From Halochromatium roseum (lineage in GTDB: Bacteria > Pseudomonadota > Gammaproteobacteria > Chromatiales > Chromatiaceae): a stretch of DNA of 41,626 nucleotides. Positions within the stretch are counted from its first letter, which is position 1. Every line of letters starts with the position of its first letter. Below are positions 21,197 through 28,794 of the stretch, one piece after another. The translations under genes were made by a program, and so were the position numbers. The notes under the pieces were generated by a model. That model made no database searches. It was not told the DNA's origin and saw only the letters and a program-made list of their open reading frames with translations. The stretch spans positions 1 to 41,626 of the forward strand of contig NZ_NHSH01000083.1 of assembly GCF_016653315.1 (NCBI RefSeq), given 5' to 3'.

Positions 21197-21221
21197 TTGC
21201 TAAGGTTGTGCACGCTTTGCA

Positions 21222-21992
21222 TCAACCAGGCTCCTCGACTTGCACAAGCCGCTGCACGCACAACCCAGCCAGGGTCAAGCCGAAGAGTCCAGGTAGATAG
21301 CTGATAGTGCCGTTGACAGCCCGCGCTCGACCTCGCGACATAGGCTCAGGCGCAAGTGGAGGACGCGGCGGCTCATCTGACCAGACTGCGGCGATGCCTC
21401 GGCCGTAACCGCGTCTACGCAGTTGCTGGCGCAGCTTACGCGCTAGCGGGCAGCCGTTGCTATCCATCAGGTCGCCGATGCGAATTCGGGCCGGGTCAAG
21501 TCGGCCGCCTGCCCCCATGCTGCTGACGACTGACGTGCTCGAATCAAGCGCGGCTCCAAGCAGCGCTAGCTTACTACTCAGACTGTCGATCGCATCGACG
21601 ACCTGATCGTAGCCACCATCAGCAATCAGCGATGGCAGTTCATCGGCAGCGAGAAACGCTTGCATCAACGTCACCTTGCAGAGCGGATTGATATCGAGGA
21701 TGCGCCCATGCATCACCTCGGTCTTGTGTGCCCCTAGCGTGCTGTGCAGCGCACAAAGCTGGCGGTTGATATTGGATGCAGCCACCGTATCGCAGTCGGC
21801 CAGGATCAGCTCGCCAACGCCGGCACGCGCCAGCGCCTCAGCCGCATAGGAGCCGACACCACCGAGCCCGGCGACCAACACCCGCGCGGCGCGCAGGCGC
21901 TCGACCCCCTGATCGCCGATCAGGATGCGCGTGCGCTCGGAGAGCCCTGCCGGTGCGCCAGTCGTCGCCAGCGTCTCATCCTCTGACATCAA
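21222..21992 (-). CDS. tcdA: tRNA threonylcarbamoyladenosine dehydratase (CsdL/YgdL)
   Basis: A 256-residue E1/ThiF-like protein with the nucleotide-binding loop LVAGLGGVGSYAAEALARAG (about 38-57), the ADCDTVAASNINRQL aspartate region and the VDAIDSLSSKLALL block. The conserved 'S.Y.PG.FGL..AG' end is visible as SYLPGLFGLTLAGL. The zinc cysteines of MoeB/ThiF are absent, as is normal for TcdA. TcdA uses ATP to cyclise t6A37 into ct6A in ANN-decoding tRNAs. Two adjacent ATGs (21992, 21989) are possible. The start lies 2 bases after the tatD stop, so the two genes form an operon. Confidence 0.93.
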   Translation of the reverse strand: MMSEDETLATTGAPAGLSERTRILIGDQGVERLRAARVLVAGLGGVGSYAAEALARAGVGELILADCDTVAASNINRQLCALHSTLGAHKTEVMHGRILDINPLCKVTLMQAFLAADELPSLIADGGYDQVVDAIDSLSSKLALLGAALDSSTSVVSSMGAGGRLDPARIRIGDLMDSNGCPLARKLRQQLRRRGYGRGIAAVWSDEPPRPPLAPEPMSRGRARAVNGTISYLPGLFGLTLAGLCVQRLVQVEEPG

Positions 21993-21993
21993 A

Positions 21994-22755
21994 TCAGCCG
22001 ACTAGGAGTCGGCGCGCGTTGGCGGTCGTTTGCGCAGCAACCCGAATAGGCTCCTCAGCGCGCACCGCCGCCAAGGTCTGCGCGACCTCGGGCAGATAAG
22101 CCGGACTGTTACGTTGATATTGGTGCGAGGCGACCGTCAGATCAGGCGCATCGGTCTCGAGTACGATCGCCTCGAGCGGTAGCTCGGTGGCCAAACGGCG
22201 CAGGCGGCGCGAGCGCTCGAAGGTGAGCATGCCGCCGAAACCAATACAGAAGCCGAGGTCGATATAGCGCTGCGCCTGCTGCAGGCTGCCATTGAACGCA
22301 TGCGCCGTGCCTCCAATCACCGGCGTCTCAGTCAGCAGCCGCAGCATCTCCTCATGCGCCTTGCGCACATGCAGGAGCACCGGCAGTCGTGCCTCACGAG
22401 CGATCCTGAGCTGGGCACGACAGAGCGCCAACTGCCGATCGCGATCGGCATCCTTAGCATGAAAATCGAGCCCGATCTCGCCGATCGCGACCGGCTTAGC
22501 GGTAGCCAGACGCTGCTCGAGTGCGGCGAGATCGCCCTCTGCGTGCCGCTCCAGATAGACCGGATGCAGCCCAAGCGCCGGATAGAGTTCAGCGTCGCTC
22601 GCGCAAAGCCCCAGCAGCTTATCCCAGCCCGCGGCATCGATCCCCGGGACGATGATCGACTTCACCCCAACCGCTCGCGCGGCGGCCAAGACCTCGGCAC
22701 GATCGGCATCGAATGCGTCGACATCGAGATGGCAGTGGGTATCGATCAATATCAT
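21994..22755 (-). CDS. tatD: TatD-family metal-dependent hydrolase/DNase
   Basis: The 253-residue TIM-barrel protein shows the metal-binding DTHCHLD at the start, GEIGLDFH (about 93-100), a histidine block (LLHVRKAHEEML) and the terminal ETDAPDL. These are the TatD signatures of a Mg-dependent 3'-5' exonuclease or related phosphoesterase. The open frame reaches upstream to 22821, but that extension reads through the palindromic repeat copy B (giving SSNREEVDG), so MILIDTHCHLD at 22755 is the true start. It is directly followed by tcdA. Confidence 0.94.
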   Translation of the reverse strand: MILIDTHCHLDVDAFDADRAEVLAAARAVGVKSIIVPGIDAAGWDKLLGLCASDAELYPALGLHPVYLERHAEGDLAALEQRLATAKPVAIGEIGLDFHAKDADRDRQLALCRAQLRIAREARLPVLLHVRKAHEEMLRLLTETPVIGGTAHAFNGSLQQAQRYIDLGFCIGFGGMLTFERSRRLRRLATELPLEAIVLETDAPDLTVASHQYQRNSPAYLPEVAQTLAAVRAEEPIRVAAQTTANARRLLVG

Positions 22756-22773
22756 CAGCACGGAACCAAGAAA

Positions 22774-22842
22774 CGGTCCATCAACTTCTTCCCGATTTGA
22801 GGACCACGCCAAAGCAATCATCGGCGAGTAGAAAGTGGACAG
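22774..22842. repeat. Palindromic dispersed repeat, copy B (MITE-like)
   Basis: This is a 69-base element in inverted orientation to copy A. CGGTCCATCAACTTCTTCCC at its left edge matches the reverse complement of copy A's right edge at nearly every base. Its own ends are imperfect inverted repeats. It sits in the leader of tatD and may supply or interrupt its promoter. Between it and 22947 lies a short stem GTTATCG/CGATAAC (22881-22902) downstream of the NYN gene, with no other gene. Confidence 0.7.
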
Positions 22843-22947
22843 CCGCGAAGGGCAGCCAAGCCGGGCTGTCGCCTGCTCGAGTTATCGACCTTGGCCGATA
22901 ACTGCTCAGGATGTCGATTGCTCGGATTTTCGACTGCTCGCGCCGAC

Positions 22948-23697
22948 TCAATCGCCCTCGGCCGCGCGCGCGTCGCGGATATAGTAGTGCTTGCTCGGCC
23001 CGTCGCCGATCAGCCGCGCCTGCACCTCGAACAGCTTGGTTGCCTTGATCAGCTCGCTGAGCTTGGCGTAGCCGTAACTGCGCTGATCGAACTGCGGCGC
23101 GCGCTTGTTGATGGTATTGCCGACGCTCGAGAGTTCGGCCCAGCCATCATCGTCGGCCGTATCCTCAACCGCGCGCCGCATCAGCGTCACCAGCCGCGCA
23201 TCGGCGCGCAGCTCCTTGGTACCGAGTCGCTTCGGCGACTTGGTCGCAGCACCCTCACCCTTGAGCAGTTCGGTGAAGATGAACTTATCGCAGGCAGCAA
23301 CGAAGGCGTCTGGCGTCTTCTGCTCGCCAAACCCATAGACGCGCAGTCCTGACTCACGAATTCGGGCCGCCAGCGGCGTGAAGTCGCTGTCGCTCGAGAC
23401 CAGACAAAAGCCGTCGAAACCGCCGCTATGCAACAGGTCCATCGCATCGATGACCATCGCCGCATCGGTCGCGTTCTTGCCCTTGGTGTAGGCGAACTGC
23501 TGGCGCGGCTGGATGCTGTGCCGCAACAGCACGTCTTTCCAGCCGCCGAGATTCGGGCGGGTCCAATCGCCGTAGATACGCTTGACCTGCGCGGTGCCGT
23601 AGTTCGCAACCTCCTCAAGCAGGCCATCGATGACCGATGCCTGCGCGTTGTCGGCATCGATCAGCAACGCGAGACGCTTCTCAGTCGTTTCCGCCAT
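22948..23697 (-). CDS. NYN-domain (PIN-like) protein with C-terminal OST-HTH/LOTUS domain
   Basis: The 249-residue protein has an N-terminal NYN domain of the LabA/DUF88 type. Acidic residues of the putative RNase site are in LALLIDADNA (about 9-18), KNATDAAMVIDAMDLL (about 74-89) and VSSDSDFTPLA (about 99-109). After a basic linker (TKSPKRLGTKELRADARL) comes an OST-HTH/LOTUS-like RNA-binding domain (WAELSSVGNTINKRAPQFDQ, then YGYAKLSELIK). The combination suggests RNA binding or cleavage, but no substrate is known from sequence. It follows a DUF2058 gene by 56 bases on the same strand and is probably cotranscribed. Confidence 0.9.
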   Translation of the reverse strand: MAETTEKRLALLIDADNAQASVIDGLLEEVANYGTAQVKRIYGDWTRPNLGGWKDVLLRHSIQPRQQFAYTKGKNATDAAMVIDAMDLLHSGGFDGFCLVSSDSDFTPLAARIRESGLRVYGFGEQKTPDAFVAACDKFIFTELLKGEGAATKSPKRLGTKELRADARLVTLMRRAVEDTADDDGWAELSSVGNTINKRAPQFDQRSYGYAKLSELIKATKLFEVQARLIGDGPSKHYYIRDARAAEGD

Positions 23698-23753
23698 CGG
23701 GCTTTAGCTCCAGAAGGTGATGGGACCACCAAGACGGGATCAGCAAGATGCGA

Positions 23754-24281
23754 TCACCACATCAAGTCATCAGGCACCTTGTAGTCGGCGTACTCGTCAT
23801 CGCCGTCCTCGGACTCTGGCTGATTATGCACCAGCACCAATGCCGGCTCGGCGCTCGCGAGACGTTCGGCGACGGCCGCCGGAACCAGCTCGTAGAAATC
23901 GTCATGGCGCACGATGGCCAGGCCTCCGGCAACCAGATCGCGATGTTGAGCAGCGCTGACGTAGAGCCGCTTCAAGGCCTTGCCATCGGTGAAATTGTAG
24001 GCGGTATCGGCCCCCGAGCGTGCGATCCGATTGTCGCGCACCAGCTGCCACAGCGCGATCTGCTCAGCCTTGCGCTTCGCCTCCTCGTCGCGCTGGCGAT
24101 TCAGCTCCTGGTCGCGCTTGCGCTTCTCAGCGGCTGCCTCAGCCGCCTGCTGGCGCTGAACGGCATCGGGAGGCTGGACTCCAGAGCGCTTCTGCTTACG
24201 CTTCTTCGACTTGGTGCTCCGGGCCTGCTGCTCGGTCGCCAGCCCGGCCTTGACCAGTTGATCCTGTAGGGAGCCCGCCAT
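23754..24281 (-). CDS. DUF2058 (YaiL-like) nucleoprotein
   Basis: A 175-residue protein of the DUF2058 family. The N-terminus MAGSLQDQLVKAGLATEQQA is followed by a very basic segment (KSKKRKQKRSG), a long charged helix (KRKRDQELNRQRDEEAKRKA) and a folded C-terminal part with IARSGADTAYNFTDGKALKR. E. coli YaiL and relatives are described as nucleoid- or polynucleotide-associated but lack a proven activity. It is transcribed just ahead of the NYN/LOTUS gene, which supports an RNA- or DNA-related role. The 315-base space upstream to the divergent skp-like gene carries both promoters; a possible -10 TATACA for the latter is at 24510. Confidence 0.9.
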   Translation of the reverse strand: MAGSLQDQLVKAGLATEQQARSTKSKKRKQKRSGVQPPDAVQRQQAAEAAAEKRKRDQELNRQRDEEAKRKAEQIALWQLVRDNRIARSGADTAYNFTDGKALKRLYVSAAQHRDLVAGGLAIVRHDDFYELVPAAVAERLASAEPALVLVHNQPESEDGDDEYADYKVPDDLMW

Positions 24282-24596
24282 GCGTTCTAACCTCCGGCAC
24301 CGCGAGCCCGGGGCCCGTCAGCAGCAAGATATCAAGTAACCTCGGATTGTAACGCCTACGACCGGTTTCCGCGCCATCCGGTCGCCGCTCGGCCAAATCC
24401 GGGCCGGATGGCTGCGCTGAGCGCGAGCGCCAGACTCATCCCTGAACGCAGGTCGAACGCAGGGCGAACGCAATGCAAAGCGTCGAAACACTCGTTGCGC
24501 GACAAGCGGTATACAATCACGCGCCACAGCCAGGGCTTCCAACATGCTACCAACATGATAGGAGGCCCAATCAGTCCAGCCCTGAGGAACTCAGCC

Positions 24597-25115
24597 ATGA
24601 ATCATCGTTTTGCCTTCTTCGCCCTGTTGATCGCACTGCCATTGGCGATATCCACCTCAACCTTGGCCAGCGAGATCGGCTATGTCGATATGCAGCGGGT
24701 CTTGGAAGAGAGCCAGCTCGGTAAGACGGCCCAGGCCAATCTGCAAGAGCGGTTCGGTGACGAGCAACGGGCCTTCGCCGAAGAAGAGGCGGCCATCCGT
24801 CAGCTGCAACAGAAGCTCGAGCGCGACAAACCCCTGATGAGCACCACTCAAGTGGAAAAGACCGAGGAAGAGATCATGTCGCGAATCAAGCAGTTCGAAC
24901 AGGACTTCGCAAAGATCCAGCAGCAGCTTGCGCAGGCCCAGCAGCAGGAGGGCCAGAAGATCCTCAAGCCCGCCCGCGATGCGGTCATTAGCGTCGCCAA
25001 GAAACGCAAGATCGACGCGGTCTTCGAGGCGAACCAAGCCGGCATCGTCTATCTCGACGAAGATGGCGACCTCACCGACGCGGTAATCAAGGCGATGGAT
25101 GCTGGCACAAACTAG
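24597..25115 (+). CDS. skp: Skp/OmpH-family periplasmic chaperone
   Basis: A 172-residue precursor. A signal peptide (MNHRFAFFALLIALPLAIST, cleavage near TLAS-EIGY) precedes the family start IGYVDMQRVLEES. A long coiled coil rich in Gln, Glu and Lys follows (about residues 50-130), giving the tentacles of the jellyfish-like trimer, and the C-terminus IVYLDEDGDLTDAVIKAMD closes the body. Skp keeps outer-membrane proteins soluble in the periplasm. The frame is open upstream to 24408 without homology; the signal peptide decides for 24597. The gene is not next to bamA-lpxD, where skp usually resides, so this may be an additional OmpH-like paralogue. Confidence 0.88.
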   Translation: MNHRFAFFALLIALPLAISTSTLASEIGYVDMQRVLEESQLGKTAQANLQERFGDEQRAFAEEEAAIRQLQQKLERDKPLMSTTQVEKTEEEIMSRIKQFEQDFAKIQQQLAQAQQQEGQKILKPARDAVISVAKKRKIDAVFEANQAGIVYLDEDGDLTDAVIKAMDAGTN

Positions 25116-25354
25116 CCTAGCAACCGATAACCTAGCGAAAGTCTCGCAAAACTTGACCAAAATTCCTGCTATTTTGCTAACTCAGATCAGGTTTTTCCGC
25201 CCCAGCCTAGGGCAGTTCATGACCGCTGGTTTACAATTCCACGGAGGGTCTTCAACGCGCAGGCAAACGCCGCGCGCTGGACCGTCCATCACCCATTTAA
25301 TAAAGACATCCGCGCCGCTATCGAAGCGGTGCCGTTCCGGAGGTTCACAAGCCG

Positions 25355-25591
25355 ATGCTTGGAGAAATTCACGATGTGATGCATGAGTTTCCGGAGCTCG
25401 AAGGCAAGATTGACGAGATGCGCGCCAGCAATTCTGCCTTTGCCGAGCTCATGGATTCTTATGACACCCTGGATGCGAAGGTTCGCAAGCTCGAGGAACT
25501 CGGCACGCCCGTTGCCGACGAGACCATCGAGGAGCTTAAGAAAGAACGTTTGCTGCTCAAGGATAGGCTCTACGATCTTCTCCGAACCTAA
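25355..25591 (+). CDS. YdcH-family DUF465 protein
   Basis: A 78-residue helical-hairpin protein. HDVMHEFPELEGKIDEMRAS at the start and LKKERLLLKDRLYDLL at the end are the hallmarks of DUF465/YdcH. Members are small coiled-coil proteins of unknown function that are widespread in proteobacteria. Length and both motifs fit. The gene follows the Skp-like gene after a 239-base spacer with no recognised feature, and it precedes the ABC exporter by 184 bases, so it is probably expressed on its own. Confidence 0.88.
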   Translation: MLGEIHDVMHEFPELEGKIDEMRASNSAFAELMDSYDTLDAKVRKLEELGTPVADETIEELKKERLLLKDRLYDLLRT

Positions 25592-25775
25592 TTCCGGGTC
25601 AGCGTTAGCGCAGGGGCCACGATTGCACGCTTAGCTCCCGCACCTCCGCAGTCTGACCTCGCCCGCCGCGTCCGATAATCAGCGCTAGCTAGAGGCCGCG
25701 GCGGCCTCCCTTGATCCGAGTGCATGGCTCGCGCCGACAGCGCAGGGCACTGCCTCGAGCCATAGATAGCACCTC

Positions 25776-27563
25776 ATGCGATCCTCCTCATCGTCAGCCG
25801 ACGCTCTCGATCGGCCGCGGAGTCGGCGTTTGCGACCACTCGTCCGCTTGCTTGGCTTCGGGCGTCCCTATCTCGGCCGTTTGCTGCTGGCCGTTGCCGC
25901 CCTGCTGTTCGCCGCTGGCGCGCTGTTGGCCTTTGGGCAGGTGATTCGCCATGTGGTCGATAGCGGCCTGGCCAATGGCTCACCGGCCTCACTGAACCGA
26001 GCCTTGCTGCTGTTCTTGCTGGTCGTGGTGCTGTTGAGCGGCGCCGTCGGGCTGCGTAGCTGGCTGCTGAATTGGCTCGGCGAGCGGATCGTCGCCGATG
26101 TGCGCCGAGCCGTGTTCGAGCGTGCCTTGGCGCTCAACGTCGGCTTCTTCGAGACCACCCGCACCGGCGAGGTCATCTCACGGCTGACGAGTGATACCGC
26201 GCTATTGCAGACCGTGGTCGGCTCGACCTTTGCCATGGGTCTGCGCAGTGCGCTGCTCACGGTCGGCAGCCTGATCATGCTCGCGATCACCAGCCCACAA
26301 CTCACCAAGCTGGTCCTGCTCGGCGTTCCGCTGGTACTGATCCCAGCCTGGGTACTTGGCCATCGGGTGCGCCGGTTGTCGCGGCTCAGTCAGGATCGGA
26401 TCGGCGATGTCGGCGCCTATGTCGACGAAAGCCTGCACGGGATTCGCACGGTACAGGCCTTCTGTCACGAGCCGATCGATCGCGCCCGCTACGCAGAGCG
26501 GGTCGAGGAGGCCTTCGGTACGGCGATGCAGCGCTCGCTGGCCAGCGCGCTGTTGAGCACCCTGGTGACCCTGCTGACCTTCGGCGCCATCGGCGTCGTG
26601 CTCTGGTTTGGCGGCCGCGAGGTGCTGGCTGGGCGGCTCACCGGCGGCGAACTCTCGGCCTTCCTGTTCTACGCCATCCTGGTCGCCGGCAACGTTGGCG
26701 CCTTATCGGATATCGCAGGCCAGCTGCTGCGTGGCGCGGGCGCCGCTGAGCGCTTGATGGAACTCCTCGAGACCGAGCCAGCGATCACCCCGCCCGCTCA
26801 CCCGCAACCGCTGCCAATGCCGGTTCGGGGTCAGGTCAGCGCCGAGCGCCTGAGCTTTACCTATCCATCACGCCCCGAGCATCCCGCCCTCGCCGAGATT
26901 GATCTCGAGATCGCACCTGGCGAACAGGTCGCGCTGGTCGGTCCGTCCGGGGCCGGCAAGTCGACGCTGTTCCACCTCTTGCTGCGCTTTTATGATCCGC
27001 AGCAGGGGGTACTGCGGCTCGACGGTATCGATCTGCGCGCGATGGAGCCGGCCGACTTTCGCCGCCAGATCGTCATCGTCCCGCAAGACCCGGTGATCTT
27101 CGGCGCTGATGCCATCGAGAACATCCGCTATGGACTGGACGCCGATGAAGCGGCCGTTGAGGCCGCGGCCCGAGCCGCGCACGCGCATGAGTTCATCCAG
27201 CGGTTACCAGACGGCTATCGAACCTTCCTCGGTGAACGCGGCGTGCGCCTCTCCGGCGGCGAGCGCCAGCGCATCGCCATCACGCGGGCGATCCTTCGCG
27301 ACCCCGCCGTGCTGCTGCTCGACGAGGCCACCAGCGCGCTCGACGCCGAGAGCGAGCGCCTGGTCCAGGACGCCCTTGAGCACTTGATGCAAGGACGCAC
27401 CAGTATCGTCATCGCGCACCGATTGGCGACGGTCCGCAATGCCGACCGCATCCTGGTCTTGGATCAAGGCCGCATCGTCGCCAGCGGCCGACATGAGCAG
27501 CTCCTTGCCGACGGCGGCCTATACGCTCGGTTGGCAGCCTTACAGTTTCAGAATGCACACTGA
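25776..27563 (+). CDS. MsbA-like ABC exporter (fused permease and ATPase)
   Basis: The 595-residue half-transporter has six membrane helices in residues 30-320, including LLLAVAALLFAAGALLAFG and ALLLFLLVVVLLSGAVG, and an ATPase domain from about 350. The domain shows Walker A GPSGAGKST (about 389-397), Q-loop VIVPQDPVIF, signature RLSGGERQRIAI, Walker B VLLLDEATSALD and the switch histidine in VIAHRL. It would work as a homodimer exporting a lipid, peptide or drug. Family members close to this type are annotated as MsbA/BmrA-like or Atm1-like; the substrate is not predictable, and no neighbouring gene points to one. Confidence 0.93.
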   Translation: MRSSSSSADALDRPRSRRLRPLVRLLGFGRPYLGRLLLAVAALLFAAGALLAFGQVIRHVVDSGLANGSPASLNRALLLFLLVVVLLSGAVGLRSWLLNWLGERIVADVRRAVFERALALNVGFFETTRTGEVISRLTSDTALLQTVVGSTFAMGLRSALLTVGSLIMLAITSPQLTKLVLLGVPLVLIPAWVLGHRVRRLSRLSQDRIGDVGAYVDESLHGIRTVQAFCHEPIDRARYAERVEEAFGTAMQRSLASALLSTLVTLLTFGAIGVVLWFGGREVLAGRLTGGELSAFLFYAILVAGNVGALSDIAGQLLRGAGAAERLMELLETEPAITPPAHPQPLPMPVRGQVSAERLSFTYPSRPEHPALAEIDLEIAPGEQVALVGPSGAGKSTLFHLLLRFYDPQQGVLRLDGIDLRAMEPADFRRQIVIVPQDPVIFGADAIENIRYGLDADEAAVEAAARAAHAHEFIQRLPDGYRTFLGERGVRLSGGERQRIAITRAILRDPAVLLLDEATSALDAESERLVQDALEHLMQGRTSIVIAHRLATVRNADRILVLDQGRIVASGRHEQLLADGGLYARLAALQFQNAH

Positions 27564-27666
27564 TCCTGCCGTAACTCAATCCCGCGATCGCCTCTAACGC
27601 AGGGCGCCTTGCCAATCCACCTTGCCTGGACTAGCCTCCAGCTTGCCCGGATGCTTTTCTACAATA

Positions 27667-27684
27667 AGCAGATAAGTATCTGCT
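27667..27684. promoter_or_regulatory. 18-bp palindrome upstream of the PhnD-like gene (candidate operator)
   Basis: AGCAGATA-AG-TATCTGCT is a perfect 8-bp inverted repeat with a 2-bp centre, 43 bases upstream of the start codon at 27727, in an AT-rich stretch unlike its surroundings. The size and position fit a dimeric repressor or activator site overlapping the promoter. The regulator is unknown. Confidence 0.5.
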
Positions 27685-27726
27685 AATTACAGGAAAAGCG
27701 ACTGAAAACAGCAGGCGAGCTAAGTC

Positions 27727-28794
27727 ATGCGCTCAGATGGGAACTGTCATTCGTCGCGGCTTCGAGTCCTCCTCGTTATCGGTCTCCTGTGTTGGCTGCT
27801 GCCGCTGATGGCTGCAGCACAACCGCTGCGCTTCGCGCCGCTTCCGCTCGAAGACCCAAAGATCATCCACGAGCAGATCGGCGGACTGATTGACTTCCTG
27901 ACCGAACAGGCCGAGGTGTCGATTCAGTGGACCCATTTCCGTGACTATGGCGATTTGCTCACCGCCTTCCATGAAGGTGAGATCGACCTGGCCTACCTTG
28001 GCCCCTTGCCGCTCGCCATCCTGCAGCGCGATCACAGCCATGCCCAGCCCTTGGGCTGCTTCCGTGAAGCCGATGGCGCCCCACATTACACCTGCTCCTT
28101 GGTGGCCTACGCTGATGACAGTCTGTTTCCATCTGAAATCCAGGGCAAGCGCATCGGGCTCACGCAGCCCTACTCGACCTGCGGCTGGCTGGCGGTCTCG
28201 GAGATGCTGCGCGCTGCTGGCCGGCGCCTCGATGGCGATACCAATCAGTTCACCTATGCCGGAAACCACGCCAAAGCAGCGCTAGGCGTCGTTCGAGGCC
28301 GTTTTGATGTGGCGGGCGTCAAGACGGCAATCGCCCAGCGCTATGCACATCTGAATCTGGAACCGATCGCCGAGAGTCAACACTGGCCAGGTTTCTCGTT
28401 GGTCGCCAACACCGCCACCTTGTCGGCCGCGATGGTTGCGCGACTACAACAAGTGCTGGCAAGCCTAGAGGACTTGGAGCACAAGCCAGCCCTAGCGCAA
28501 CTGACAGCCGCATGGGGGCCGCAGATCCGGCACGGGATTGTCGCGCCCAGAGAGTGTGACTACGCGGCGGTTACGGATGCGTTGAGCTACCTGCCTTGGC
28601 CGATTCCAGGTGCGCCAATTACAGGCGCACCAATTCCAGATGCGCCAATTTCAGGTGCACCGCTTCCGGAAACGCCCATGACACCTGAGAAGCGTATCAC
28701 TTCGCTGCAGCAAGCATCGGGAAGACCAGCGGAAGTAGTGGCACCCATGCCGCCACGGGCAGAAGCGCAATCACAGGCTATTCAACGGCCATGA
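27727..28794 (+). CDS. PhnD-like periplasmic binding protein, partner of the GGDEF/EAL protein
   Basis: A 355-residue exported protein. A signal peptide (LLVIGLLCWLLPLMAAAQ, about 15-32) precedes a PhnD/phosphonate-type periplasmic binding domain: LRFAPLPLEDP, then FHEGEIDLAYLGPLPLAILQ, then GKRIGLTQPYSTCGWLAVSE. Such proteins bind phosphonates, phosphite or other small anions. No ABC permease or ATPase is nearby. Instead the stop overlaps the start of a membrane c-di-GMP enzyme by 4 bases (ATGA), so it more likely acts as a sensory subunit, as NspS does for MbaA. The C-terminus (about residues 292-316) has five repeats of a PI-x-GA pentapeptide and a Pro-rich tail, perhaps a flexible tether. 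The ligand is unknown. Confidence 0.85.
   Translation: MRSDGNCHSSRLRVLLVIGLLCWLLPLMAAAQPLRFAPLPLEDPKIIHEQIGGLIDFLTEQAEVSIQWTHFRDYGDLLTAFHEGEIDLAYLGPLPLAILQRDHSHAQPLGCFREADGAPHYTCSLVAYADDSLFPSEIQGKRIGLTQPYSTCGWLAVSEMLRAAGRRLDGDTNQFTYAGNHAKAALGVVRGRFDVAGVKTAIAQRYAHLNLEPIAESQHWPGFSLVANTATLSAAMVARLQQVLASLEDLEHKPALAQLTAAWGPQIRHGIVAPRECDYAAVTDALSYLPWPIPGAPITGAPIPDAPISGAPLPETPMTPEKRITSLQQASGRPAEVVAPMPPRAEAQSQAIQRP
28600..28674 (+). repeat. Five 15-nt tandem units inside the PhnD-like gene
   Basis: The units are CCGATTCCAGGTGCG, CCAATTACAGGCGCA, CCAATTCCAGATGCG, CCAATTTCAGGTGCA and a diverged fifth. They encode the pentapeptides PIPGA, PITGA, PIPDA, PISGA and PLPET. Being a multiple of three, changes in copy number keep the frame open and would alter only the tether length. 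Confidence 0.85.

Noticed and set aside
22756-22821. Upstream extension of TatD containing NREEVDG
   Set aside because: The peptide comes from the palindromic repeat, not from the gene family.
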